Positions 11,265-24,117 of a DNA stretch of 64,000 nt are shown here, piece after piece. The notes under the pieces were generated by a model that had not been told where the DNA came from, ran no database searches, and was given only the letters and a program-made list of their open reading frames with translations. Where the stretch lies: the NCBI GenBank assembly GCA_032622095.1, contig CP136065.1, positions 62,915,094 through 62,979,093 on the forward strand, read 5' to 3'. Source of the DNA: Siphonodentalium dalli. Lineage: Eukaryota; Mollusca; Scaphopoda; Gadilida; Siphonodentaliidae. Position 1 is the first letter of the stretch, and each line of letters opens with the position of its first letter. A program made the position numbers and the translations under genes.

Positions 11265-11960
11265 ACACTACCCCCTAAAACGTACACCATGGCTTCGAGT
11301 GACGGAAAGGCAAAAATACCACATAATAGTCCTGGCGTTTGGCGTAACAATTTTGTAAATAGTGATAACACTATGAACCTTGGCACATATGTTCCTTATA
11401 CAATACTGATCATTTTCAGATGTGCAGACATCGCGGCAGATCCTTCCTTAGCAACCGTTGCTAGGCAACTATCCGACATAGAAGAGTACACATATGGCTG
11501 ATATTATTGCAGTTTTTAACGATCTAAACTTCATCATGCGGCATTTTTATAGTGAAAATATTATTAGTTGCTGTTAGAGTGGATCTGGCTGGAAAACTAA
11601 CATATTTCTTACTTACAGGGGTGGTAACGGTTGCTAGGGACATACCACGAAATCGAAAAATGCCGAACTGACTGATATTATGGTAGTTTTAACAACCTAA
11701 TATAAACTACGTCATTGTCATTTTATGGTGAAACAATTGTAATAGTTGTTGTTAGTGTGGGTTCGACTTAAAAAAATTACTATATATTTCTGATAATGGT
11801 TGCTTGGGACATACCCAATAATCGAAAAATGCACACATGACTGATATCATGGTAGTTTTAACAAACTAAAAAACGTCATGTAACATTTTTATATTGAAAA
11901 CAATTATTATAATTGTTGTTAGTGTGAACATGACTGTAAAGTTGCCACATTCGTTACCTA
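11265..11960 (+). repeat. Left arm of a fold-back unit, with internal ~190-bp repeats
   Basis: Diverged inverted partner of 14300-14960. Matching points include ACCCCCTAAA near the outer end and CTTGGCACATATGTTCCTTA, TGCTAGGCAACTA.CCG.CAT and the GACTGATAT-ATGG-AGTTTTAAC box. From about 11500 the arm is itself repetitive: a roughly 190-bp unit with AATCGAAAAATGC, TATTATAATTGTTGTTAGTGTG and GGTAACGGTTGCTAGGG occurs about three times. No transposase is seen. Confidence 0.75.
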
Positions 11961-12479
11961 ACGGGTGGTGTAATGGTTGCTATGGAATATCCACATTTGA
12001 AAACATACCTTATGTATGAGTTTCTGGTAACTTAACTGATATAACTGTTTCATAATATGATATGAGTTTCGGGCAAGTTACATGATATAAGTGTTTCATA
12101 ATATGCCATATTATGCTTATATTGACAATAATGCACAACTCATGTGTCAGATTGGTATTGAGGTTTCAATGTTGCTAGGTAACCACCTACCATTGACAAA
12201 TCTACTTAATACTGAAAGACTATTCAGTTATTTTTATGAGAATGACATATCGGTGTGGAGTTTATGATTATATCTTCCATCAACCGATTGTGGAATACAT
12301 TTTAATGGGAAATATACAAATATTGACCCACATTTATGTCGATACCACCTGACCCCCCCCCCCATGGAATACGACATTCGCACTACATTTGACAATGGCA
12401 TCCACGCAGAACACTCCATCACGGTGTGGAAGCATCCGCATACGCATACTAGTTGCTATACGATAGGAACTAACTGTGT

Positions 12480-14220
12480 CCTTCCTATCCATGTCATAAC
12501 TACATATATGTCAATACATGGGCATGGGTCATTTCAAGTCTATAGGAGTTCGTACACGAGCATGGCCTATATATTTCAGACTGAGATACCATGAACTACT
12601 TTAGGAACCGGTGCCCATTTCCTATTTACTTGGGCAGCCATGGGCCCATTGCCAACCCATAGTTACCATGGTTCATGACCTATCTATATGGAACTGCATC
12701 CAATGACGTGTCTTAACTACTGTGTCCATGTCATAGAAAGGGGCCTGGACCGATTATATACTATTTAGGGCTGGTTCTATGGATTTGCGGTTTAAACCTG
12801 GGTACATGTCATGAGTTCATAACTAATGGCACCTGTATAATTGCACTACATATGGTGTTCACATGGGTCCATGTCGTATGTGTTGCTGTGATTATAACCT
12901 AGATAGTCATGTGACATGTACATTCATGTGATGGTTTCATGTCTTACATATAAATGCCTGGTAACAAGGTCATAACTGTTGGATAAGGTCATAACTAAAT
13001 CAGCCTGGATACATGGGCAGTCCATTGTGGCCCGACTCAATTTCCTACCTATATGAGCCTGGACCGACAGCAAGCTATAGTGGTGCACATGGCCTATATG
13101 TAGGGACCTACTTCCCATAGGGAGTTGGTCGAATGGCTGAAAATGGTCGTACGTATATGGTATGCATATAGAGACGTGGACCCATGCATACATTTTGGTC
13201 CATGACTTACCCGTAGGGCCTGGGGTCCACGTGTTTCCTATATATGTGGATCAGTCCATTGCCTACCAGCATATATGTGAATCTATGAACTGACAAATGA
13301 CTCCGGTTCCGTAGCTTATATTTAGAGACCTGTGTCCATGTCCTACATATAGGCACGTGTATCCAATGCATACATAAATATATCACCTGGATATTAGCAC
13401 TACTTAAACGTGCCTGGGTCTTCGGTGTAGATATATCACGTATAAAGGGGTGGGTCCATATCCTACATATAGACACCTGCCTAATGCCTGGGTAAAATGC
13501 TTTATGGCATACATATATCGGCCTTGGTCAATGGTCTACACATATGGGCATGTGTTGATGGCCAACCTACAGTACTATGTGTGTGTGGGCTATTTATAGG
13601 GGCCTCCATCCTTAACCTTGCTTGGTCTGTCACAAAATTGTCCCATATGTTCATACCATATATAGGGTCCTGAATACTAATGTATTGTTCGTCGGACTTG
13701 GTCTATGTTATCTGAGTACATGGTCTATCTGTGGACACTTGGGTATTTGCACCATGTAACAGTGTCATGGTCCTTGACTATGCAGCTTAGCTATCATACA
13801 ACATGTATAATGAACTGGGTCCTTCGCCATGGAGTATAGTTGTATTTCTATAACACGGAATCGCTCCATTGCGGCCTCGGTGACCAGGTATAATCCATCT
13901 AACATCGTGGTTAAATAGTCCATGCCTAGTCTATAGATGCTTGGATCCCAGACCAATATATAATGGCTTATATGAAGCGGTCTGGTTCATGGACTATACA
14001 TATCTTACGTCGATAGTCTATATGTATGGACATGGGTCCTATGACTATGCATATGTGCCTGGGTCCTAACCTAACTATTGTATAGGCTAGGTCCATGGCT
14101 CACATATTGGTGCCCGGCCCTATGTTCTTCATATATAGTAGAGTGGGTCCGTGACTTACAATATAGATCTAGCTGTGTGGGTCTATGGCTTATATAACTA
14201 TTATGGTCATGCTTCATATT
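12480..14220. repeat. Degenerate satellite built from GGTCCATGGCCTATATATAGG-like units
   Basis: About 1.7 kb of short irregular units whose consensus resembles CCTGGGTCCATGGCCTAYATA followed by TAGG, at spacings of roughly 25-60 bp, with strong variation between copies. It fills the space between the two inverted arms. The open frames running through it (for example 12924-13476 on the minus strand) have no protein features and follow the repeat period. Confidence 0.75.
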
Positions 14221-14299
14221 ACATATAAGCAACAACTTTTCAACTCTCACTTTGAATTCCCGATATCTGAACTGTGGAGCATAATTGTACCCATATGAA

Positions 14300-14960
14300 A
14301 ACTAAATTTGTAGCACATTCTGGTTAGGCTCACACTAACAACATTTATAATTGTTTTCACCATAAAAAAAAGTTTAGTTAAAACTACATAATAATATCAG
14401 TCATGTGTGCATTTTTGTATTTGGTGTATGACCCTGGCAACAGTTACCACTCATATAAGTAAGAATTATAAGGTATTTATGTTCAGCCAGCTCAACATTA
14501 ACAACAACTATTATAATTGTTTTCAACATAAACGTGTTATTTGGTGTAGTTTAGTTTGTTAAAGCTACCATAATATCAGTCATATGTGCATTTTTAGATT
14601 TTGAGTGTGTCCCTAGCAACCGTCGTCTCAATGTAAGTAAGAAATGTGGTAATTTGTCAGTCAGGTGAAAACTGACAACAATTATTTTCACCATAAAAAT
14701 GCTACATGACGTAGTTTAGTTTGTTAGAACTCACGTAATATCTGTCATATGAATTAATTCGATGCCGGGTAGTTGCCTAGCGACCGTTGCCAAGAAGAGC
14801 CTGTCGCGGATGTTGCCACATGCAAAAATGAGCAGTAGCGTATAAGGAACATATGTGCCAAGTTTCATGCTTTTTCACAGTTGTGGTGTTTTCTACAACA
14901 AGCGCTTGGACTAGCGGAAGAGCAAAATGTGACGAGAGCCAGTTTAGGGGGTAGGGTTTT
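14300..14960 (-). repeat. Right arm of the fold-back unit
   Basis: Reverse-complement relative of 11265-11960. It contains three units with ACTAACAACA..TATAATTGTTTTCA, a CATAA.ATCAGTCATATGTGCATTTTT box and a CCTAGC(A/G)ACCGT box, then TAAGGAACATATGTGCCAAG and AGTTTAGGGGGTAGGG at the outer end. Identity is clearly below that of a recent duplication (roughly three-quarters by eye), so the structure is old. Confidence 0.75.
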
Positions 14961-15469
14961 TACAAGTATTGGCCACTTATCATATGCATAGTCGCTACAT
15001 CCGAATAATGTATTAAAGAAGTGATGTCTGTACAGTTTTTAAAACAAATTTCTCGCACCTACGTAATGAATAGCCCGAGAAATTTGACATCGAATACGAC
15101 AGTTTTTCTGAAAAAATCTTAATTTTTGGGGTCATGTTATTTTATATCAATATCTGCGAAATTCATTCAAATCCCCCCGTTGAATTGATATATCTGGTTC
15201 GAGAATTGTGTATTGAACAATATTGAGTACATTTGGTATATGTTTCGGCTGAAAAATTGTTATAGCATCCTATTATTCCCATGATTGTGAAAAAAAGAAA
15301 ACTTTGTTTTTTTAATATGGCAAAAAAATGGTTTAACTCAGAAAGCTGAACTCGGATTTTAGGAAACGTTTCGTATCGCGTCCGCGATATGGCCTAAATA
15401 ATATTTAAAAAATCAGCTTTCCCGATTTATTTCCTTACTTTTCCCCTATCACGTCTAATGTACCTGGAC

Positions 15470-15969
15470 TATTAATTGATTAGCAGCTCTAGTGCCTTGT
15501 CGATCTGATAATAGTGTGTACTGTGACAAGCTGTTGTCATATATCGGTTTATCGCAGAACACAACAGTATGGTGACGAACTGACTCGAGAGATTCATCGG
15601 GCAACAGGAAAGGTTCAAGGTGACCATGTAATTCAAATGACATTTAATTATTCAACACGCGATAATGCTGTATATTGTGTGTCCATTCACGGTTCCTACT
15701 GCGTTGGGTGAAATGCAACATATAAGGGATTCATCATCCAGAGAGAAAGGTTATGGATGTCGCCATTGGACATGATCTAGTTAGACACCCATCGTTTACA
15801 TCTGTTGGATAATCTGTTCGTGTCACGGAACGATTCCCAAAACCAGGTTAAAAATATTGTTGTAATTTCACAAATATATTTGAAAAACCACTTGTTTGAC
15901 ATTGGATCCATGTGACTCAAAAAATGGAATGATATTTTTATTTTTGATACAATTCGTATGCAATAGACA
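15470..15969 (+). promoter_or_regulatory. Conserved sequence upstream of PAN exon 1
   Basis: About 500 bp collinear with 62495-62941: both contain CCTTGTCGATCTGATA, GTGTGTACTGTGACAAGCTG, CGGTTTATCGCAGAACAC, GAGAGATTCATCGG and the GCGGTTTGAC / CTTGTTTGAC box. Conservation up to the start codons of both PAN exons suggests the shared promoter or 5' UTR of these genes. No TATA box or initiator can be assigned confidently. Confidence 0.45.
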
Positions 15970-16296
15970 ATGGAACGCAGGCCTCCAAAAGCGAGGACAA
16001 TTAAAGGACACAAATTGTATTGGTTCTGGGAACAGTTTAAATTCGGATTGTTGTGTGCTTTGCTGCTCAATGTTGGTATCAGCGCCCATCCTTTTACATC
16101 TCAAGCAGATGATTTTCTGACTGAAACAAAGCCGACAAATGTCAAGAGATGTGAGACAATGTGTACGAGACATGCTGGCTGTACAAAGATTGGATACAAC
16201 GTTAAATCAAAGATGTGCGCTCTCCTGCATCCAGTTGGTTATGCAGGGATACGACCGGCAAAGGAGTGGTTCATGCTGGACATCGAAGGCAACAGG
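15970..16296 (+). CDS. Gene 2 first coding exon: signal peptide and PAN/apple-like domain
   Basis: Encodes 109 residues from ATG to a splice donor (AACAGG|GTAAGA), ending in phase 0. The N-terminus is basic (ERRPPK, about residues 2-7). A hydrophobic core FGLLCALLLNVGIS (25-38) and the site ISA|HPF look like a secretion signal, although a type II anchor is possible. The mature part has four cysteines (61, 65, 71, 83; C-x3-C-x5-C-x11-C) in RCETMC..GCTKIGYN..MCALLHP, as in short PAN/apple domains, which mediate protein or carbohydrate contacts in secreted proteins. The start is supported by the paralogue at 62942, which is homologous from the ERRPP segment on. The frame past the donor to 16446 is intronic. 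Next exon in the model: 27843. Confidence 0.8.
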
Positions 16297-16834
16297 GTAA
16301 GATATACATTGTGTATTCGTGTTATATATTGTATATACCGGATCAGGTTATTCACCATGTGTTATATATTAATAACTTCACGGTGTCCTATAATATTTTC
16401 TGCACTATTATCGAGTACCTTTACCAAGTACTTACTTACTTTTTGACGGATATAATCCGGTCAACAACAGCTGTGATTGACCCCCTCTCATGGTGTGGCG
16501 CATGACGATTACTATATAGGAGCATCATTATTACTCACGCAACAACCCAAACATTGCAACTCCCCACCACCGTCATCATCTCCCGACTTAATCTCCCCAT
16601 GTTGTCGTCTACCTTCTTCTTTCCCCTCTCTATGTTTCATATCACTGCCCTAACACCACCTTCTCCCTGTTCACCACTAGCTCAAATGTTGTTATGTATC
16701 TCCAATTCTCCGAAAACCATTATTTCCAACCGTTCCCGTTTGAACTATACCCCTCCCTCACTCATTGCATGGGACAGGGCATGTACCCAAAGATGAGTGG
16801 ACTTCATATAAGCCCCCGGGCTTGTCCGATCGAT

Positions 16835-17447
16835 CCTCGCCCTGTCCCAAAATTCTTTGTAGCCATTTTTTTAGCCACTTGTGCAATTTTGTTAGCCACT
16901 TTTGAAAAAATGTTAGCCACATACTGTGGGATAAATTATCACAAGATGTAATACGGTATAAACATTTATTCACTTATAATACTTATAATACTGGTAATAT
17001 ACACCATCAACAAATTAACAGAAAAGTTCAAAATTCAAACATTGTTGACAATCATACGCGAAATCACATACTTTCACTTTCTGAACGCAAGTTCGAAATC
17101 AAAATCATCAATTGGAGGCCGTTCAATTGATATTTTCATAAGAATGCTAAAATATGCAGAGACAGTCTATTTTGTTGCTTCATTTTTAATCAGATTCTGA
17201 GTAGAAAACGCTCGTTCGCGATCTACAGTTGACACTGTTACACAATATAGAATTGCAGCTAAAGTACTAAATATCGGAAAGAGTTATTTATTCCTGATTG
17301 CAAAGACAAAAGTCACAAAACGGTCTGGAGTGGTATTCACACGGAAAATGCCTGTAGCCATATTTTTAGCCACCAGCATATTTATTTTAGCCACTTATTT
17401 TTTTTCTTCTCGCAATTTGCTAAACTGGCTAACGGCAGGGCGAACAC
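16835..17447 (-). mobile_element. Second hAT-like remnant
   Basis: The right end GGCGAACACTG complements the hAT terminus seen at 852. The left end (CGCCCTGTCCC, about 16838) is degraded. AGCCACTT/TTAGCCAC phrases near both ends match the first element. On the minus strand about 17235-17170 reads TVDRERAFSTQNLIKNEAT, close to the ERxFSxxNxIK signature near the hAT C-terminus. The frame is broken elsewhere and no clean target duplication is visible. It lies in intron 1 of the gene 2 model. Confidence 0.75.
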
Positions 17448-17459
17448 TGCTCGTGTCCA

Positions 17460-20400
17460 CATATTAACACTTATATGTTGCATATACATGTCATCTGTAT
17501 ATTATGTCATTTGTTTGGATATAAAAAAATTTGACACTAAAACAAACCCGATGACACACAGTATCATTCCAAAATACTTAAATAAAAATGAGTACAACAA
17601 CTCAAATGTGAGAAAACGGTTAAGGGCGTAGCACACAACCATCTCGAAATACCACATTAGCATACAAAATAATTAGTTGGGAATGGTTACACAAATATCA
17701 ACACTAATTTAAGAACGTTTGTATAGATGTGTTCAGGGTTCCATGGTCAATATGAACAAAATGTTTTACTTTTTATTTTGATTATAGTGAACAGAATTAT
17801 ATTATTTGAGATAACTGTTGCAGGGAAGACGATATTTCATTTGACATTGACTGGTACGGTTTCATTGTTTAGATGGACTTCAGAACTTATTGTATATTTT
17901 TAAATAACATATTGGTGCTGATTGGTGTCGATATGCCAAACTGAAAACTATGTTAGTTCGATGGTTGTTGTCGCTGTTGTAACGGGAAGTATGTGAGTCT
18001 GAATACATCTTTGGGATACATTATTATATGTACATTTAAAAATGCACTTGACAGTAAATTAGTTTCAATACGCTTTACAATAACAATACAAGTTTAAAAC
18101 AAAGAGATAATAACATGCGGGGATCACATGATAATGTGAGTTTAAAAACAACCAAAGAAAATTAAAATACTACCTCAATATCGTTGTATTGAGAACATAA
18201 ACGTTGATTGTATGTATTAATTTGACTTTCTGAGCATCAGCGAAATCGGCAGTTTTTCTCTCTTGAAAACTATTTCCCAGACTTTCAAAAATTACTATAA
18301 AAGGTCAATACGAAAAGAATAAAAATGTTGCTTAAACCAAAAGTGAAACTATTCACTATTCAATCTTTACAGTTGGAGGTAGCTTAAACTGGTCCAGACA
18401 GTATAATGTTAATTACATCTTGTTACAAATAGCATACGTTGCTAATTGCTCTGACCTCTTGTCAAACGACGTAGATAATTATAATGTACAAATCGTACAT
18501 ATTGCCTCTTTTCCTAATCGTATAATGTACTGCGATGTATTGAAACACGACCGGCCAATATGTAGTAGTGTGAACTTTATTAGGTATGTTAACGTTAAAG
18601 ATACCATAGACAACGTTTCTGACTCACAACCACGATTTCCAGACTGTGTCACATCAAGATATTCTTGCGTGGATCAACTGATATTTCACTGATAAACCAC
18701 TTAAAGTGATGTGACACACCCCGGTATGGTGATCAACTTGAGTTGGAGAATAATCTTGCTCAAATATGTTTTGTTTTTACGAATATTAATCCAAATTGAC
18801 AACACACACCGCCATTCTGATCTATTAATTAAATTAAATTTGTTAGTTTATCGCCGCCAGCGGAGTCCCGAATCGGGATGTAAATATTTACAATTGAGCG
18901 TAGTTCAGACGATGTTTCCTATGGGATGGTATGATCGATTTCTTCGAAGTTTTCGGCGATGTTAGTAGAATGCTACATTTCCCATGTTGGTATAGCATCT
19001 GACTACCAACTTATCAGTTTCACGCACTCGAACAAGTCCATAATATGTCTTTAACAAAAACATAAATATCCTGTTATTTCAATAATTATTATGGATTATC
19101 TCAAATTATTTCTGGAATTTATTTTTGAAATTAGATACATGTGATAAATGTGATGCACAATTTATGAACCATCACGTGTTTGATTATACGTGTACGACAT
19201 AAACAAGCATTAAAAGTTCACTGTTTTCGGTTGCCACGAACTGCTAATGGAATTTTAACTTATTTGATGTCGAATTGGATGGAGTATCTTTAAATCAAGA
19301 ACGAAAAAATAAACAAATAAAATTGGATAGAAAATATATAGCCCACACTAGCACAGTTCGGGGGAAACTTCCCTCAACTGGCGGGTCCGGGTTCGAATTA
19401 AATATACTCAGGTATATTCAGGTAATAATCAGAACAGAGCTGTAAGCCAGACCAATTGGATAATTGGCTCCAATGACATTTCGATGGGTGGGTTTTAAGT
19501 TAGATAATATTCTCAGCATTAGGTATTCGGTCAAGAATCGACTCGGCGATTACCCTCTGCTTCGAATATTATCCATTACTTAATGACACAACGAAGCAAC
19601 GTTGTCAACTAACTTCTTACAACACAAAGTGGAGTAATAGTTGGAGTTAATAACAGCTCGTGACGTACCATGTTTTTACTGGTTAGAGCGTTATCATGAA
19701 CCAAACGAAATACTGGAATGAAGGAAGTTAAATTAGCACGCGTAGCCATGGAGATGGTCATGGTTCACTATAATTATAATGACATCTTCCAGATCATATT
19801 ATATTGGCCGATCCATCTATATCCCAATGCCTCAAACTGTTCTAATTATGTTCGACTATGAGTTATCAGATGCAGTCTGGCTAAATCCCATATATTTTTT
19901 ATATCATGCTGCATCCATGCATCATGACAATCTGCCCCAACCAAGCGGCACAGACAGATCAACTTCAGCAGAAATATAAACTGTCATCGGGAGGCTATTG
20001 TACGAAGAGCTCGATACGTGTTCATTTAATACGCAATCCAGTTTGATCATATATACCTTAGTTTAAAGGCACGTGGGGCGCTCGTTGCAGAAATATTTAT
20101 ATTTGTTCAAACTGCCATCAACAGAAGGAACACCAAAAATATATACAGTTCCGCTCATATGCCAAACACAATCAGCGCGTAAATAGTATATTGTCGTCAA
20201 GACGTACGATGGTGTACGCAAACAAGAGACTGCCCGTGTTGCAGCAGTTGTGATTATGTTTACATAACACAGCGCAATTCTATTGGTTAATCACAAAAAA
20301 AGTGATATAAACACTTTTTATTATTTCCATATTAGGACAACAGTTACAAATAACGCTCTTTATATTTACCATATCCGGATCTAATCAAAAGCCAGGAAAC

Positions 20401-20640
20401 GTAACGTTTTTTGCTCTTGTTTACATAACAAAGGGGAAAAATTGACAATAACATACTGTTTATGCCATATTTCTGATTGGCATAAGAACACAGTATATTT
20501 ATATCTTACTATTCCTTCTGTTTATGGCGGTTTTGACGGAGGTGAATATCTTAACAGCATACCCACGCCAACGCCGCACGTATCGTTAAACAGTAGCGAG
20601 TTTGCGTTACCCATCGGACTGGAAAGGATACGGGTAAATC
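17460..20640. other. Long non-coding stretch, probably intron of gene 2
   Basis: AT-rich sequence without a recognisable exon. Open frames at 18420-18692, 18711-18965 and 19779-19979 are short, unpaired with splice-phase or family evidence, and not repeated in paralogous blocks. One possible degraded SINE head is listed separately. Confidence 0.5.
19345..19400 (+). repeat. Possible degraded tRNA-derived SINE head
   Basis: TAGCACAGTTCGGGG resembles a tRNA A box, and GGGTCCGGGTTCGAATT about 30 bp downstream resembles a B box. The T-stem and acceptor stem do not close, so this is not a tRNA gene. It could equally be chance similarity. Confidence 0.3.
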
Positions 20641-21440
20641 GGTGAACTTAGGTACGGTCACTTGCTTACTTTCAATGCAACACATACAACGATAGTAATT
20701 TAGAACGAGTAGATGTGTTCCATGGACCGGTAAACTTTCACAAAGATTTTCTCACCCATCAGTACATGAATTCATTGCAATAGCAGTGTCAGCTATGCAA
20801 TATCCTATGTATTGCATGAAATATCCGCAAATCGCACTGATAAAGTTGTCATTTAAGACACAATTTATGTTCAAACTCTCGAGGCGATATAAATAACCGT
20901 ATACTCTGTGCAAAATCTTATAATTTTCTGAAATAGTTTCATATGTTCCCTGGGTATCACAAAAAAGTGGATACAACTCTCTTTATTCAAACCATATAAT
21001 GCATATCATTGCACGCCCTTTGTCATTTCAAAGATGAACTTTTCTGACTACCTCGGGGTCTAGATCCAGACCAAAATCCCAATTATTGAGATAAATGCTC
21101 CAATCTCATGTGTTGTAAAATTCCAACCCAATACTTAATCTAAATAATCTTCAATTAATATAAAAGCCAAATATTCGATCTTATAATTGACTGGAACTAC
21201 TTGTAGGCCTAGAACTTTATTTGACCCTGGGTCTGAAAACAATAAATTTTACACGAACATTGGTTTGAAAATTTAATTGTATATTAGAGCTATCACAACC
21301 TATTTTCTCAGTCTGAAAATTCCAACTATTTTAGTCACAAATCGATCGGTCTATGAGATCATTTGTGAAATCCAAATGAAAATGTTACCATAATGAGTGA
21401 AAGAAAACCCCAACCCCAACCCCTTCCCATTGATATTATC
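20640..21440 (+). repeat. Paralogous block, second copy of 7660-9480
   Basis: Collinear diverged copy of the block upstream of the first PAN exon (shared landmarks CCGGTAAACTTTCAC, GTCAGCTATGCA, CTATGTATTGCA, TTATGTTCAAACTCTCGAGGCG, GACCCTGGGTCT). No PAN exon follows it here. Short open frames such as 21359-21670 on the minus strand are not supported. Confidence 0.65.
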
Positions 21441-21767
21441 AGGAATAGTCTAAACTGGGAGCTCTTTATTGTTCCCTGCCCACGTAAAATCGGGATCCGC
21501 GAAGTAACAACGGTGTGTATACTTGTATCACCATGACGGGACTTTACAATACTTGAGTTTTCATATTGCGAAATTGATTGATGTATGTACCGTTCATGAC
21601 ATCTCGGATAGATGAGAGGTATTAGTATGTCTCCGTTAGTGTGACACTCTCGTGCTAGAGGGTTGGACATCTCTAAAACTGAATCGATTGATGTCCGTTC
21701 GTTTATTCAAGCACATGTGAAGTACTCGTCTGTTTCAATTTGTTTAGCAAGTTAGCCGCATTGTAAA

Positions 21768-21830
21768 GATAGATAGATATGCTTTATTCTCTCATCCAAA
21801 TAAACACATGGAAATTACATGTAACGGATA
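21768..21830 (-). mobile_element. Possible LINE 3' tail
   Basis: On the minus strand the sequence reads GAGAATAAAGCATATCTATC and ends in a short ATCT repeat, typical of a non-LTR retrotransposon 3' end. No coding part is attached. Confidence 0.35.
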
Positions 21831-21851
21831 TTGAGAAACAGAGTTATATAC

Positions 21852-21917
21852 AATAATAAAGCTTTATAAGGTGACATCAAACTGAATAATAAAGCTTTAT
21901 AAGGTGACATCAAACTG
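21852..21917 (+). repeat. Exact 33-bp tandem duplication
   Basis: A 33-bp unit containing AATAATAAAGCTTTATAAGG and GTGACATCAAACTG occurs twice without mismatch, suggesting a very recent slippage event. Confidence 0.92.
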
Positions 21918-22197
21918 AATATTGGTATGTTGTATTTGTGTGTTGTATTTCAGGTGTCTCCCGTGGTTATTGCACGTAGGTGTGCAATCTTTGTTGAGTC
22001 GTGTCAGTTCTGTAAAAGAAGAGTACATACACAGGCAGACTTACATATACATACCGCACACAATAATGCTAAATGACACTATGATAAGTGGTCATCGATT
22101 GACATAATTGCATCGACCTTGCTGCATTTATTATACATCATCACGCATACATATACATCATTTCATTCGAACCCCACATTTACATGTATGTATGTAC

Positions 22198-23160
22198 ACG
22201 TATCTCAAAACACGCAAAAACAAATCCGCCGATAAAGCTTTACAAATACGTGTTTTGAAACGCTAATGGTACTACTTTCATTTGACAATTAACACCAGGA
22301 TAAAGCGGTGCGTGAAGATGTTAAATATGTTCGTGCTGGGATAACGCAATGTACATTTCCTGGAGTCGGACATTCCTTTGGAATCGATTCCGGAATTCAT
22401 GTATACAGATGGTAGAGGTTTTTTTTTGTGTATTATTTGAATGCGACTTTCTGGGACATATAATGCTCGCAGAAGGGCAGTTCATATATGTATCGACCTA
22501 TGTCGATATCGGGCAACATTTAAAAGCTAGCATTATTTTTGCAACTTCATATGTGTATTGTGGAGCGCAAACCGCCATGTGGCTTTAAGAAAATATACTT
22601 TTTTTTCTGACGTCATTTTCGCGACCGTCGACTAATTTGAACGAATGGACATAATACATTAAAAACATATATTGAAATATATTGTAATAAGTGCACCTTT
22701 GGTTGTTGCAAAGAGACCTTTCTGTCGTGTTCGCAAACACCTGAGCGACATTGATTAAATATAGAATATACGCATAGTGTTTCTGAATAACAAATTTAAT
22801 CCACGAGTGGGATTGGCGATTTACGCCACGAGCTTCAGCGAGTGTTGTAAATTGCCAATCCCACGAGTGGATTAAATTTGTTATTCAGAAACACTATGCG
22901 TATATTTTGTTTATGCCACGATCTTTACAATGTGAAATTGTTATTTCCAATTTAAATCGCCATCAATCTATTTTCAAACGACGAAAACATGATCCATTTA
23001 CGCTTTGCAACGGCACCCATTTTTCGATACCTCAGGTGGAGATTAAACCTTTACCTTGCCGTTCATTGATATCAGAACACTGGAAAGTAAGTAAACAACA
23101 CAGACCTCTTTTAAGTGAACAAATTATAGTTTAAACAAATAATAAATATATATCACAGCT
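22198..23160 (+). repeat. Direct repeat copy 1 (~960 bp), partner at 26566-27530
   Basis: Runs from ACGTATCTCAAAACACGC to TATATCACAGCTTCCAATAT and is nearly identical, apart from a few indels, to 26566-27530. The two copies flank 3.4 kb of LINE sequence. Each contains the CATAGTGTTTCTGAATAAC hairpin and a 75-codon frame (22907-23134; 27267-27494) with few amino-acid changes. That frame resembles no family I know and may be open by chance in a young repeat. Confidence 0.88.
22760..22905. repeat. Hairpin repeat H, copy 1
   Basis: Near-perfect inverted arms: ATACGCATAGTGTTTCTGAA, TAACAAATTTAATCCACGAG and TGGGATTGGCGATTTA are mirrored across a short spacer GCTTCAGCGAG. It is preceded by TAAATATAGA and followed by TTTTGTTTATGCCACGATC, a context shared with the other copies. 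Confidence 0.88.
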
Positions 23161-23550
23161 TCCAATATCACAATTAATATATATCTTTATTATCCTCCAT
23201 ATATGGAGATTCATATATAAATGTTTATATTATGAGAACAAACACAATTTGGTACATAACACAGTGTATAAGAAATTTAAGATTATAAACATATCTACAA
23301 CACATGTCTCGCGGTTTCGCGTTCGCTTTTGGCTGACACAATACACATAATCTATATATATATCGTACTTACAGACATACAAAGGACAGTCAGACAAGCA
23401 GGCATACGAGACAAACAAACAAATGGCAGACATACATACAGACAAATGTACTCTCTGGTAAAACAATACACAGATACGTGTGATATGAACAATTACGAAC
23501 ACGCTTATAACTGCATGTTGTGATCGAGTTTATATACAGGTTTGTGAGAT

Positions 23551-24115
23551 CTAGTCAGGACTTGGCGTCAGTCGATCAACATATACTCTCCAGAGGAATG
23601 CGCCTTTGTTCACGAAAAAGTCTATTAGTTCGTTTTCTTCTTCGGGAGCACAGTATGTGTTTTCATGTAGACCTGTTAGTAGAACGCGCGTTTTGGATTC
23701 TACATCCAGTTTGTCATACTGCATATAAATATCTACATGAAACAAGTTTAGTAGGTCGAATTCAAAGGTATTTCGATCGTCGCAAATGGAAGAACATTCG
23801 ATTAAGGCATGTTTTACAAGATCTTTATGTTTGTTGTTACATAATACGCAGGTTGCTTCATTTGTTTCCAGGATACAAATAAGGCGTGCAATAAGTAGAT
23901 ATGATTTTTTATGGGCTGGGTATATTCGGCAATTTTTCCATAGCCGGGACATACATAACGTTGGATGGACGGCAGAGAACCTGACAAGTCGAGTATCCTC
24001 ATTTAAGCTCATTTCCCAATATTCTCTATTAACTCTTGACCATGATTCATTTATCGCACATTTCCAAGTAGATTTATTCGGGAATATTGAATCTTCGAAA
24101 ACTATCGCCCCATCA
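23551..24115 (-). pseudogene. LINE 3' coding end, second part of an element split by insertion
   Basis: The minus-strand frame from about 24115 to 23551 encodes WSRVNREYWEMSLNEDTRL and ends with a Cys-His cluster CVLC..H..C (C-x2-C-x9-H-x4-C), a zinc-binding motif found downstream of reverse transcriptase in several LINE families. It continues the frame at 26583-26045, from which it is separated by the plus-strand LINE at 24118-26040. The coding order 26583 to 26045, then 24115 to 23551, makes one element. Its N-terminal RT core is absent. Confidence 0.75.
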
Positions 24116-24117
24116 CC

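Noticed and set aside
12924-13476. Two 89-codon minus-strand frames
   Set aside because: They lie wholly in the CCATGG/TATATA satellite and follow its period.
16554-16796. 80-codon Pro/Ser/Thr-rich frame after the PAN exon as a stalk exon
   Set aside because: No acceptor and donor in compatible phase were found, and composition is simply C/T-rich intron.
19345-19400. tRNA gene
   Set aside because: Box-like motifs are present but the stems do not close; at most a SINE relic.
23520-23882. 120-codon plus-strand frame
   Set aside because: It is the antisense shadow of the minus-strand LINE coding end with the Cys-His cluster.
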